NCBI GenBank assembly: GCA_014378345.1
Contig: JACMNW010000106.1
Coordinates: forward strand, 1 to 14,077
Reading direction: 5' to 3'
Origin: Pseudorhodobacter sp.
GTDB lineage: Bacteria > Pseudomonadota > Alphaproteobacteria > Rhodobacterales > Rhodobacteraceae
DNA length: 14,077 nt
The position numbers and the translations under genes were made by a program. The notes under the pieces were generated by a model. The model did no database searches. It was not told the origin of the DNA and saw only the letters and a list, made by a program, of their open reading frames with translations. This document shows positions 1-7,100 of this stretch, in pieces. Each line of letters starts with the position of its first letter. The stretch's first letter is position 1.

Positions 1-236
1 AGTCCGGGCTCCATCAGCGAAGGCGTGCCCCCACCAAAGAAGACTGATAGTAATACGCGGCCCGGGGTTTCGGCTGCTATTCGATCAATTTCGACCAGAT
101 AGGCGCGTTTCCAGCGTGATTGATCAATCGATTCCGCCACATGGCTGTTGAAATCGCAATAGGGGCATTTGGATTGGCAAAAAGGCCAATGCAGGTAAAG
201 GTCAAATCCGCCGTTTTGCCAGTCGTCCATCCTCAT
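1..236 (-). CDS. hemW: Radical SAM heme chaperone HemW (5' part only, cut by window edge)
   Basis: About 78 N-terminal codons are visible and the rest lies beyond position 1. The visible part holds the radical-SAM cluster motif CQSKCPYC (Cys 20, 24 and 27 from the first ATG), which binds the 4Fe-4S cluster with SAM, followed by the GGGTPS stretch typical of the HemW/HemN family. The family is often mislabelled 'oxygen-independent coproporphyrinogen oxidase'. The spacing and the short N-terminus before the motif fit HemW, a cytoplasmic heme-binding protein thought to deliver heme to respiratory enzymes. The ATG at 236-234 overlaps the stop of the upstream ridA-like gene by 4 bases (ATGA), so translational coupling is likely. 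A second in-frame ATG two codons on (230-228) is an alternative start. It is the last visible gene of the rph-rdgB-ridA-hemW run. Confidence 0.9.
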   Translation of the reverse strand, partial: MRMDDWQNGGFDLYLHWPFCQSKCPYCDFNSHVAESIDQSRWKRAYLVEIDRIAAETPGRVLLSVFFGGGTPSLMEPG

Positions 237-607
237 CCCTTAAAGGCCGTAACCTCGATTTCGATTTTCATTTCGGGCCGTATCAGACCCGCAATTACCA
301 TGGTGGCCGCGGGCCGGATGTCGGCAAAAGCCTGGCCCAGCGCAGGTATAAGGCTATCGACCAAAGCCGCGTCGACGACCGTGTATTGCACCCGTACGAT
401 ATCCTCCATCGAAAACCCCGCCTGATCCAGCACACCCTTGATGGTGGCAAAACAGTTGCGCGCCTGATCGTCAATCGCGTCCGGTATCTCCATGGTCCGG
501 TAATCGTACCCGGTGACGCCAGATACAAAACACCAACCGCCTTTTACAATAGCGCGGGAATACCCCATCGTGGTTTCAAAAGCCGATCCTGTTGAAATGC
601 GCTTCAT
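233..607 (-). CDS. RidA/YjgF/YER057c/UK114 family protein, non-canonical (lacks catalytic Arg)
   Basis: This is a 124-residue protein of the usual RidA length. It has the family's N-terminal 'GYSRAIVKG..CFVSG' segment, and near its end the conserved KIEIEVTA strand. Canonical RidA deaminates reactive enamines/imines made by PLP enzymes such as threonine dehydratase, using an Arg (Arg105 in E. coli RidA) in the trimer cleft. Aligning back from KIEIE, that position falls in the PAATMV segment and is Ala here. The protein therefore probably belongs to a RidA subfamily without the known activity, and its substrate is unknown. The start is the ATG at 607-605, which overlaps the rdgB stop as ATGA. 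The open frame runs further upstream to 673, but that would lie inside rdgB and the extra residues do not look like the family. It sits between rdgB and hemW in the same direction. Confidence 0.88.
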   Translation of the reverse strand: MKRISTGSAFETTMGYSRAIVKGGWCFVSGVTGYDYRTMEIPDAIDDQARNCFATIKGVLDQAGFSMEDIVRVQYTVVDAALVDSLIPALGQAFADIRPAATMVIAGLIRPEMKIEIEVTAFKG

Positions 608-1215
608 GCAAAACACCCCGCTACCAGTTTTCGAAACGCATATGCCCGATGGCTGATTTCGTTCTTTTGCCAACGGTCCATCTCACCAAAGGTTATGTCA
701 AAACCATCGGGTTGAAAAATCGGGTCATAGCCATGCCCATGGTTTCCGCGCATGGGCCAAACAACCTGACCTTCCATCGTGCCGGTAAACACCTCGTCGT
801 GCCCATCGGGCCATGCCAGCACAAGCGTGCAACAAAACCGTGCTTTCCGGGGAAACGGGGCTTGCGACGCCTCAAGCAGCCCCCAGGTTTTTGTCATTGC
901 CATCACAAAATCGCGGCCATGCGACGTTTCCGCCCAATCGGCGGTGTAGACACCGGGCGCATTGTCCAGTGCCTCTACTTCAATCCCCGAATCATCGGAA
1001 AGCGCGGGCAGCCCGGTGGCTTTTGCTGCAGCATGTGCCTTGATCCGGGCATTGCCGACAAAGCTGTCTTCCGTCTCGGCGGGTTCGGGCAAACCCATGT
1101 CGGCCGCAGAAATTGCGTCAACACCATAAGCGATCAGCAGCCGCGCAATTTCTTCCAACTTGCCTTTGTTGTGGCTTGCCACCAGCAGCTGCTTGCCTGA
1201 AAATCGCCGTGTCAC
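604..1215 (-). CDS. rdgB: RdgB/HAM1 family dITP/XTP pyrophosphatase
   Basis: This 203-residue protein hydrolyses dITP, XTP and related deaminated purine triphosphates to the monophosphates, keeping them out of DNA and RNA. Family signatures are clear: SHNKGKLEEI at residues 14-23 (triphosphate binding), LSDDSGIEVEAL around 72-83 (metal and base-specificity region, Asp 74/75) and GHGYDPIF near residue 150. Length matches the family. The start is GTG at 1215-1213, overlapping the rph TGA as GTGA. No other start near the beginning retains the VASHNKGK strand, so this one is preferred. It is followed by the ridA-like gene with another 4-base overlap, so the genes are probably co-transcribed from the rph promoter region. 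Confidence 0.95.
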   Translation of the reverse strand: MTRRFSGKQLLVASHNKGKLEEIARLLIAYGVDAISAADMGLPEPAETEDSFVGNARIKAHAAAKATGLPALSDDSGIEVEALDNAPGVYTADWAETSHGRDFVMAMTKTWGLLEASQAPFPRKARFCCTLVLAWPDGHDEVFTGTMEGQVVWPMRGNHGHGYDPIFQPDGFDITFGEMDRWQKNEISHRAYAFRKLVAGCFA

Positions 1216-1925
1216 CCCAGTGCTGCCTTTTGGGCCGCAACCAAAGCTGCCGCGCCAGCCTCTGACAAATCAAGCAACTGGTTCATTTCTTCCCGTGAAA
1301 ACGTGGCCCCTTCGGCCGACATTTGCACCTCGATCAGCCGCCCGCGACCGGTCAGAATGAAGTTTCCGTCTGTGCCTGCCTCTGAATCTTCGGCATAATC
1401 CAGGTCCAGCAATGGCTGCCCTGCGTAGACGCCACAAGATACTGCCGCGACGTGGTCGATGATGGGGTCAGACACAATAGCACCTGTTTTCAACAGCTTG
1501 TTCATCGCCAGCCGAAGCGCAACCCAGCCCCCGGTGATAGATGCACAGCGCGTGCCACCGTCGGCTTGCAGCACATCGCAGTCAATCACGATCTGGCGTT
1601 CACCCAGCGCAGACCTGTCCACACCCGCGCGCAAAGCCCGCCCGATCAGCCGCTGAATTTCCTGCGTGCGCCCGGTTTGTTTGCCCGCCGCCGCCTCACG
1701 CCGATTTCGGCTGTTGGTGGCACGCGGCAACATGCCGTATTCCGCCGTCACCCAGCCAAGCCCGGTATTTTTCAAAACCGGCGGTGCCTTATCTTCAATG
1801 GTTGCCGAACACAGAACATGGGTTTCGCCAACTTTGATCAGGCAAGACCCTTCGGCATGTTTCATCACCCCAACTTCAATCGAGATCGGGCGCATTTCGT
1901 CAAGTGTTCTGCCAGATGGGCGCAT
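1212..1925 (-). CDS. rph: Ribonuclease PH
   Basis: This 237-residue phosphorolytic 3'-5' exoribonuclease trims tRNA precursors. It begins MRPSGRTLDEMRPI, the invariant N-terminus of the family, and carries RSALGERQI and the ADGGTRCASITGGW block of the phosphate-binding active site. The open frame extends to 1964, but the start at 1925 is chosen because it matches the conserved N-terminus and is preceded by an AAGGA Shine-Dalgarno about 8 bases upstream. It is first in the minus-strand run rph-rdgB-ridA-hemW and is divergent from hrcA across a 117-base gap. The rph / hrcA divergence is, from memory, common in alphaproteobacteria. Its stop overlaps the rdgB GTG start. Confidence 0.96.
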   Translation of the reverse strand: MRPSGRTLDEMRPISIEVGVMKHAEGSCLIKVGETHVLCSATIEDKAPPVLKNTGLGWVTAEYGMLPRATNSRNRREAAAGKQTGRTQEIQRLIGRALRAGVDRSALGERQIVIDCDVLQADGGTRCASITGGWVALRLAMNKLLKTGAIVSDPIIDHVAAVSCGVYAGQPLLDLDYAEDSEAGTDGNFILTGRGRLIEVQMSAEGATFSREEMNQLLDLSEAGAAALVAAQKAALG

Positions 1926-1954
1926 TGGACTTATCCTTTGGGTATATCTGCGCC

Positions 1955-1983
1955 AGATACGCAAGGCAGGGCAGGGGATGCAA
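1955..1983 (-). promoter_or_regulatory. Possible sigma-70-type promoter for rph operon
   Basis: On the minus strand TTGCAT (1983-1978) and GTATCT (1960-1955) are separated by 17 bases, about 30 bases upstream of the rph ATG. The match to TTGACA/TATAAT is only partial, so this is a candidate chosen by position and spacing. Confidence 0.3.
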
Positions 1984-1989
1984 GGCTGA

Positions 1990-2018
1990 TTGACGAATGC
2001 CGCCCCTGATCCCTACAG
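1990..2018 (+). promoter_or_regulatory. Possible sigma-70-type promoter for hrcA-grpE
   Basis: TTGACG (1990-1995) and CTACAG (2013-2018) are separated by 17 bases, resembling the TTGAC...CTAYAT form common in alphaproteobacteria. The predicted transcription start near 2025 gives a short leader before the AAGGA ribosome site at 2031-2035 and the hrcA ATG at 2043. No CIRCE inverted repeat (TTAGCACTC-N9-GAGTGCTAA) is visible in the gap, so self-repression by HrcA at this site is not supported. Confidence 0.4.
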
Positions 2019-2042
2019 TGGCAGGCCGTCAAGGAAACGCGA

Positions 2043-3113
2043 ATGATAGATGCACCCAGCCTTTTAGCCGAAATGAACGACCGTTCCCGCGAAGTGTTTC
2101 GCCGCGTGGTTGAAGGCTATCTGGCATCGGGTGATCCTGTTGGTTCCCGCACCCTGACCCGCACCATGACAGAACGCCTCAGCGCCGCCACCATCCGCAA
2201 TGTGATGCAGGATCTGGAAATTCTTGGCCTGCTGGACAGCCCGCATATTTCTGCCGGTCGGATTCCAACACAAGCCGGGCTGCGCATGTTCGTCGATGGG
2301 CTGCTGGAAATTGGATCAGTGTCCGAAGAAGACCGTGGCCGCATTGATGCCAACTTCGGCAATAACGATGATGACGTGCCTGCAATACTCGATCGTATTG
2401 GTGCCGCCCTGTCTGGCATCACCAAAGGCGCGTCTGTCGTCCTGACCCCGAAACACGAAGCGCCGATCCGCCATATCGAATTTGTCAGCCTGTCCGCCGA
2501 CCGGGCGTTGGTGGTTCTGGTATTTGGCGATGGCCATGTTGAAAACCGCGTGTTTTCGCCACCACCGGGGCAAACGCCATCCTCTATGCGCGAAGCGGGC
2601 AATTTTCTGAACTCGCTGGCGGAAGGCAAAACTCTGTCAGATCTGCGCCGCACCTTCGTGCAAGACATCGCGCGCAGACGGCAAGAAATTGATCAACTGG
2701 CGCAAGCATTGGTGGAAAGCGGCATCGCCCTATGGGAAAACGCAGGCGAGGGGTCAGAGCGGCTTTTGGTGCGTGGCCAATCAAATCTGATAGATGCCAC
2801 AGGTGATGCCGCTGATATCGACCGTATCCGCACCCTGTTTGATGATCTGGAACGCAAGCGCGATATTGAAAAATTTCTGGAACTGACAGAGTCTGGCGAA
2901 GGTGTACGCATTTTTATTGGCTCAGAAAACAAACTTTTCTCACTTTCGGGTTCCACTTTGGTGGTCTCTCCCTATATGAACTCAGATCGTAAGATCATAG
3001 GTGCTGTTGGGGTGATTGGCCCGACGCGCCTGAACTATGGTCGAATCGTACCGATAGTGGATTACACGGCGCAGCTTGTTGGGCGGCTGGTGTCTGACAG
3101 AGGCAAAGGTTGA
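2043..3113 (+). CDS. hrcA: Heat-inducible transcription repressor HrcA
   Basis: This 356-residue repressor binds CIRCE operators, usually upstream of groESL, and is kept active by GroEL. The N-terminal winged helix is clear: a helix with DRSREVFRRVVEGYL, then GDPVGSRTL, then SAATIRNVMQDLE and the HISAGRIPT wing (residues about 10-80). The middle and C-terminal parts (GAF-like and dimerisation regions) include the family's IFIGSEN and VIGPTRLNYGRIVPIVDY stretches near the end. Length matches the family. The ATG is preceded by AAGGA at 2031-2035. It lies just upstream of grpE (3-base gap), a typical heat-shock operon; dnaK, dnaJ and groEL are not in the window. Its targets would be CIRCE sites elsewhere. 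Confidence 0.96.
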   Translation: MIDAPSLLAEMNDRSREVFRRVVEGYLASGDPVGSRTLTRTMTERLSAATIRNVMQDLEILGLLDSPHISAGRIPTQAGLRMFVDGLLEIGSVSEEDRGRIDANFGNNDDDVPAILDRIGAALSGITKGASVVLTPKHEAPIRHIEFVSLSADRALVVLVFGDGHVENRVFSPPPGQTPSSMREAGNFLNSLAEGKTLSDLRRTFVQDIARRRQEIDQLAQALVESGIALWENAGEGSERLLVRGQSNLIDATGDAADIDRIRTLFDDLERKRDIEKFLELTESGEGVRIFIGSENKLFSLSGSTLVVSPYMNSDRKIIGAVGVIGPTRLNYGRIVPIVDYTAQLVGRLVSDRGKG

Positions 3114-3116
3114 AAA

Positions 3117-3680
3117 ATGGTTAGAGCTAAAAAAGACGAAATGAATGATGATCAGCGCGAACCTGATGATTTTGGTCTGGATGATATTGACGGAGAGCCG
3201 GAAGTAGACACCGACGAGATGGACAATCTGCGCATCGAACGGGACGATATGCGGGATCGTTTCATGCGCGCGTTGGCGGATGCCGAAAATGCCCGCAAAC
3301 GCGGTGATCGTGACCGTCGTGAGGCAGAACAATACGGCGGATCAAAACTCGCCCGTGATATGCTGCCTGTGTATGATGCGCTGCGCCGTGCACTTGATTC
3401 CGCAACCGAAGACCAACGCGCGGCATCACCGGCCCTGATCGAAGGTGTCGATCTGACCCTGCGCGAACTGACCAAAGTGTTGACCAAGCATGGCGTCGAA
3501 CCGATTTCGCCGAAAGTCGGCGATCTGTTTGATCCCAAGCATCACGAGGCGATGTTTGAGGCCCCGCTACCCGGCACGAAAGTCGGTCAGATCATCCAGG
3601 TGATGACCGAAGGCTTCATGTTGCATGACCGTTTGCTGCGCCCGGCGTCAGTTGGCGTATCGTCCAACACCCAAGGCTAG
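3117..3680 (+). CDS. grpE: Nucleotide exchange factor GrpE
   Basis: This 187-residue cytoplasmic co-chaperone releases ADP from DnaK. It has a charged, acidic N-terminus (residues 1-40), a predicted coiled-coil helix with RFMRALADAENARKRGDRDR, and the C-terminal beta domain with GDLFDPKHHEAMFEAP and GFMLHDRLLRPASVGV, the hallmark GrpE segments. The start at 3117 lies 3 bases after the hrcA stop and has a purine-rich AGAGG/AAAGG upstream. An in-frame ATG at 3141 has a weaker ribosome site. Co-transcription with hrcA is very likely. The gene ends just before a small hairpin. Confidence 0.96.
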   Translation: MVRAKKDEMNDDQREPDDFGLDDIDGEPEVDTDEMDNLRIERDDMRDRFMRALADAENARKRGDRDRREAEQYGGSKLARDMLPVYDALRRALDSATEDQRAASPALIEGVDLTLRELTKVLTKHGVEPISPKVGDLFDPKHHEAMFEAPLPGTKVGQIIQVMTEGFMLHDRLLRPASVGVSSNTQG

Positions 3681-3694
3681 CCGCAAAAAGCGGC
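3680..3694 (+). terminator. Small hairpin after grpE, weak terminator candidate
   Basis: GCCGC (3680-3684), an AAAAA loop and GCGGC (3690-3694) form a perfect 5-bp stem that starts on the last base of the grpE stop codon. No T-run follows on the plus strand, so intrinsic termination is doubtful; it may only protect the 3' end of the transcript. Confidence 0.25.
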
Positions 3695-3703
3695 AATGCG
3701 GCG

Positions 3704-4334
3704 TTAGTAAAACAAAAAGTCGCCAACGGTTACGGTTGCCCCCTGCTGCAGGGTGGCAACCAGAACCGCGGCCTGAACGCCCGATCCATCTGCGTCGAAA
3801 TATCGCCGGAGATCGTCCTTGTCACAGATGAACCGCACCGATGCTGCGCTTGCCACCGCCAAACTTGACGTCTGAAATCCGCTTTCAAACGCACCTGTCC
3901 CGACCGTTGCCCAAGCCGCCAACTCGGCCTCATAAATCTGTTTCATCTGTGCTGATTGATGGCAAAATCCGTTAAAACCGGGTCGGCGTTGGGCACTTGG
4001 TTCAGCAACAGCGCCCCACCTTCATAAACCATGAAATCCAGACCATATTTATCGGCCACGATCCGCCCCTTTTGCCAATTCGGCAGCAGATCAGTTTCAA
4101 GCTGGTTAATCAGAAAGTCGCGGGCAAGTCCAAAGCCCGCGTCGGCGTCTTACATCCAGCCTTTGGCATCAAACTTCAACCGGTTTGCCAGTGTGATGAT
4201 GTTGGTTTGGCCCGTCCAATACTCCCATTCCCCTAAACCCTTCATCAGATCAAGCGTCACGAAAACATCGCGCTCAACAGACTTCTTGAAACCCTCGCGT
4301 GTCACAACAAGGCGGTTTCTCGCTGACAGATAGA
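3704..4334 (-). pseudogene. Decayed remnant of a larger, probably secreted protein gene
   Basis: No intact gene fills the gap between grpE and mutS, but the minus strand reads as broken protein. From about 4334 a frame runs to an in-frame TAA at 4152-4150. Beyond it the same frame continues with GLARDFLINQLETDLL and MVYEGGALLLNQ, up to a TGA at 3945-3943. The sense then continues in another frame as MKQIYEAELAAWATVGTGAF (from 3946), with further apparent frame slips: fragments SDVKFGGGK and RRYFDA lie in different frames. The order YEGG..., DF...N, M..IYEAELAAW, G.GAF, DV..GG, D.D..RY.A resembles the C-terminus of large uncharacterised extracellular proteins of marine Rhodobacteraceae, recalled from memory as containing 'MYEGGTHVVG'. 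The 5' part is absent, as mutS begins at 4335. It may combine fragments of more than one gene. Confidence 0.6.
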
Positions 4335-6974
4335 TTAGCTTTGCCCCAGCGCCTTCAGCTCATAAAGCAGTGCCAGCGCGTCTTTTGGGGTCAATTCATC
4401 AGGGTGAACTTCTGCCATCCGAACCACGAGCGGGGAAGGTTTTGCCGTTGGGCTTGATGCCGCCTGCGTGCTTGCCCGAAACAGCGGCAGATCATCAATC
4501 AACGTTTTCTGCCGCGAACCGCCTTCCCGTTCGCCTGATTCCAGCGCCTCCAGCACCACCTTGGCGCGCTCAATCACCGATGCAGGCAGCCCTGCCAACC
4601 GGGCCACCTGGACGCCGTAACTGCGATCGGCGGCCCCTTTGCGCACCTCGTGCAGAAAGATTACGTCGCCTTCCCACTCTTTCACCGTCACCGTCGCGTT
4701 TTCCACGCCCGCCAGCTTACCCGCCAGCGCCGTCATTTCGTGGTAATGCGTGGCAAACAATGCGCGGCAGCGATTTATGTCGTGCAAATGCTCCAACGTC
4801 GCCCAAGCAATCGACAGCCCGTCATAAGTGGCCGTGCCGCGCCCGATTTCATCCAAGATCACAAGCGCCCGATCATCTGCCTGATTAAGGATCGCGGCCG
4901 TTTCGACCATTTCCACCATAAAGGTTGACCGCCCTCGTGCCAGATCATCCGACGCACCAACGCGGCTGAACAACTGACTGACCAGCCCGATATGTGCCGA
5001 TGCCGCAGGCACAAAGCTACCAACCTGCGCTAACAGCGCAATCAGCGCGTTTTGGCGCAGAAACGTCGATTTGCCCGCCATATTCGGCCCGGTCAGCAGC
5101 CAGATCGCGGGGATTCCCTCGGCAGTCAAAGCGCAATCGTTGGCTACAAAGCCGGTGCCACCCATTTTGCGCAAAGCACGCTCCACCACCGGGTGTCGGC
5201 CCGCGATAATGCTAAAGGCGCGGCTGTCATCGACCACGGGTGCCGCCCAGCTTCCTGCTGCTGCCAAATCAGAAAATCCAGCCGCAAGATCAATTTCCGC
5301 CATCGCGGTTGCCGCAGCTGCAATCTGCGCAGCTTTTGCCAGAACATTGTCTCGCAAGGCCAAATAGTGTCTTTTTTCCAGATCCAGCGCATGGTTCCCA
5401 GCGTTCAGAATGCGGGTTTCAATCTCGCTTAATGGGACAGTGGTAAAGCGCACTTGGTTGGCGGTGGTTTGGCGGTGAATAAAGGTTTGCGCCAACGGCT
5501 GTGCCAGCATCCGTTCAGCATGTGCAGCCGTTGTTTCAATAAAATAGCCCAGCACATTGTTGTGCTTGATCTTCAGGGTGCTAATGCCGGTCTGCGCAAT
5601 GTAATCGGCTTGCATCGCGGCAATTACACCGCGTCCTTCATCCCGTAAGCGGCGGGTTTCATCCAATTCAGGGTCGTAATTTGCGGCGATAAAGCCACCA
5701 TCACGCACAAACAGCGGCGGCTCATCCACCAAAGCGCGGCGCAATACGTCGATCACGCAATCATGCCCGATTAGCGCTTTTGCTGCCCCGGCAAGCCGCG
5801 GCGCAGACCCGTCAAACATGGGCGCCAATGCCATAGCTTGCGTCAATCCGGCGCGAATGGCGCCTAAATCCCGTGGACCCGCGCGGTCAAGCGCCAGCCG
5901 GGAAAGCGCACGGTCCATATCGGGAACCCGGCGCAAAGCATCGCGCACAGAATCTCTGAAACGGCTCTGTTCCAGCAAAAACTGCACCGCATCTTGGCGT
6001 GAATGGATTTCCCTGATGTCGCAAGATGGGCTGGAAAGACGGCGTTCCAGCAGCCGCGCACCCGCAGCCGTAACCGTGTGGTCGATCACCGAAAGCAATG
6101 ATCCATCCCGCCCACCAGACAGCGCTGATGTCAGTTCCAGATTGCGCCGTGTTGCGGCATCAATCTGCATCGTACCGCCCGGTGTTTCGCGAACCGGCGT
6201 GCGCAGCATTGGCAGTTTGCCGCGCTGCGTCAGATCAAGGTAATCCACCAACGCGCCCATGGCAGAAACTTCTGCCCGATCAAAATTGGCAAAAGCATCA
6301 AGGGATGCCACGCTAAACAACGCGCAGAGCCGCCGGTCAGCGGCACCAGACTCAAAGCAGGCTCGCCCAAGGGCCGTCACTGCCGCCCCGGCCTCTGTCA
6401 CAACGCCCGCCCAATCGGCCAGGCCGGCCTCATTTATCAAAACCTCGCGCGGGGCAAGTCGGGCTAATTCCATGCCCAGCTGCACCGGTGCCACTGGCAT
6501 AACCCGAAACTCGCCGGTTGAAATATCTACCCAAGCCAGCGCCGCCCCATCGCGCACTTCGGCAAATGCGGCCAGGAAATTATTCTTCCTCGCCTCCAGC
6601 AAGCTGTCTTCCGTTAATGTGCCGGGCGTTACCAACCTTACCACATCGCGCCGAACAACCGCCTTATAGCCGCGCTTTTTCGCCTCTGCAGGGTCTTCCA
6701 TCTGTTCCGCAATGGCCACCCGAAACCCCTTCCGGATCAAGGCCAACAGATATCCTTCGGCGGCATGATAAGGCACGCCGCACATGGCAATATCTTGCCC
6801 CAGATGCTGGCCGCGTTTGGTAAGCGCTATGTCAAGTGCGGCGCTGGCGGCAATGGCATCATCAAAGAACATCTCATAAAAATCGCCCATCCGGTAAAAC
6901 AGAATGGCACCGGGATATTGCGCCTTTATCCCCAGATATTGCGCCATCATCGGCGTGGTATTGTCGTCGCTCAC
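4335..6974 (-). CDS. mutS: DNA mismatch repair protein MutS
   Basis: This 879-residue mismatch-recognition ATPase works with MutL. The N-terminal domain carries the mismatch-wedge motif GDFYEMF (Phe32-Tyr-Glu34, equivalent to Phe36/Glu38 of E. coli MutS). The C-terminal ABC-type ATPase has Walker A GPNMAGKST (about residue 628), the ARGRSTFMVEM signature, Walker B VILDEIGRGT (about 706) and the ATHYHEM switch (about 741). The C-terminus ends with the helix-turn-helix segment HPDELTPKDALALLYELK used in dimer contact. The length is full. The start at 6974 is GTG, preceded by GGGGGA about 6-8 bases upstream; an ATG-ATG pair at codons 9-10 is an alternative that would still keep the domain. It is monocistronic or co-oriented only with the decayed remnant downstream, and divergent from the aminotransferase-like gene. 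Confidence 0.98.
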   Translation of the reverse strand: MSDDNTTPMMAQYLGIKAQYPGAILFYRMGDFYEMFFDDAIAASAALDIALTKRGQHLGQDIAMCGVPYHAAEGYLLALIRKGFRVAIAEQMEDPAEAKKRGYKAVVRRDVVRLVTPGTLTEDSLLEARKNNFLAAFAEVRDGAALAWVDISTGEFRVMPVAPVQLGMELARLAPREVLINEAGLADWAGVVTEAGAAVTALGRACFESGAADRRLCALFSVASLDAFANFDRAEVSAMGALVDYLDLTQRGKLPMLRTPVRETPGGTMQIDAATRRNLELTSALSGGRDGSLLSVIDHTVTAAGARLLERRLSSPSCDIREIHSRQDAVQFLLEQSRFRDSVRDALRRVPDMDRALSRLALDRAGPRDLGAIRAGLTQAMALAPMFDGSAPRLAGAAKALIGHDCVIDVLRRALVDEPPLFVRDGGFIAANYDPELDETRRLRDEGRGVIAAMQADYIAQTGISTLKIKHNNVLGYFIETTAAHAERMLAQPLAQTFIHRQTTANQVRFTTVPLSEIETRILNAGNHALDLEKRHYLALRDNVLAKAAQIAAAATAMAEIDLAAGFSDLAAAGSWAAPVVDDSRAFSIIAGRHPVVERALRKMGGTGFVANDCALTAEGIPAIWLLTGPNMAGKSTFLRQNALIALLAQVGSFVPAASAHIGLVSQLFSRVGASDDLARGRSTFMVEMVETAAILNQADDRALVILDEIGRGTATYDGLSIAWATLEHLHDINRCRALFATHYHEMTALAGKLAGVENATVTVKEWEGDVIFLHEVRKGAADRSYGVQVARLAGLPASVIERAKVVLEALESGEREGGSRQKTLIDDLPLFRASTQAASSPTAKPSPLVVRMAEVHPDELTPKDALALLYELKALGQS

Positions 6975-7100
6975 CGCTTATCCCCCAACCCGTGGGTGAC
7001 CCTACAAAACCAAACGGCCCACGAAAAGCACCAACTGCCACTGCGGCCCCTTGGCGATTGCCGCCCCGCGCCGTAGCGTGGCGCAAACACGGGGGCTTTC

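Noticed and set aside
592..1200. Open frame of 202 codons on the plus strand opposite rdgB
   Set aside because: It is fully antisense to a well-supported gene, has no recognisable motif and is rich in Pro, Arg, His and Cys, as expected of a shadow frame in GC-rich DNA.
1452..2009. Open frame of 185 codons on the plus strand opposite rph
   Set aside because: Antisense to rph with no family resemblance; composition is that of a shadow frame.
2982..3332. Minus-strand open frame across the hrcA-grpE junction
   Set aside because: It crosses two well-supported genes in the opposite sense, with no ribosome site or known domain.
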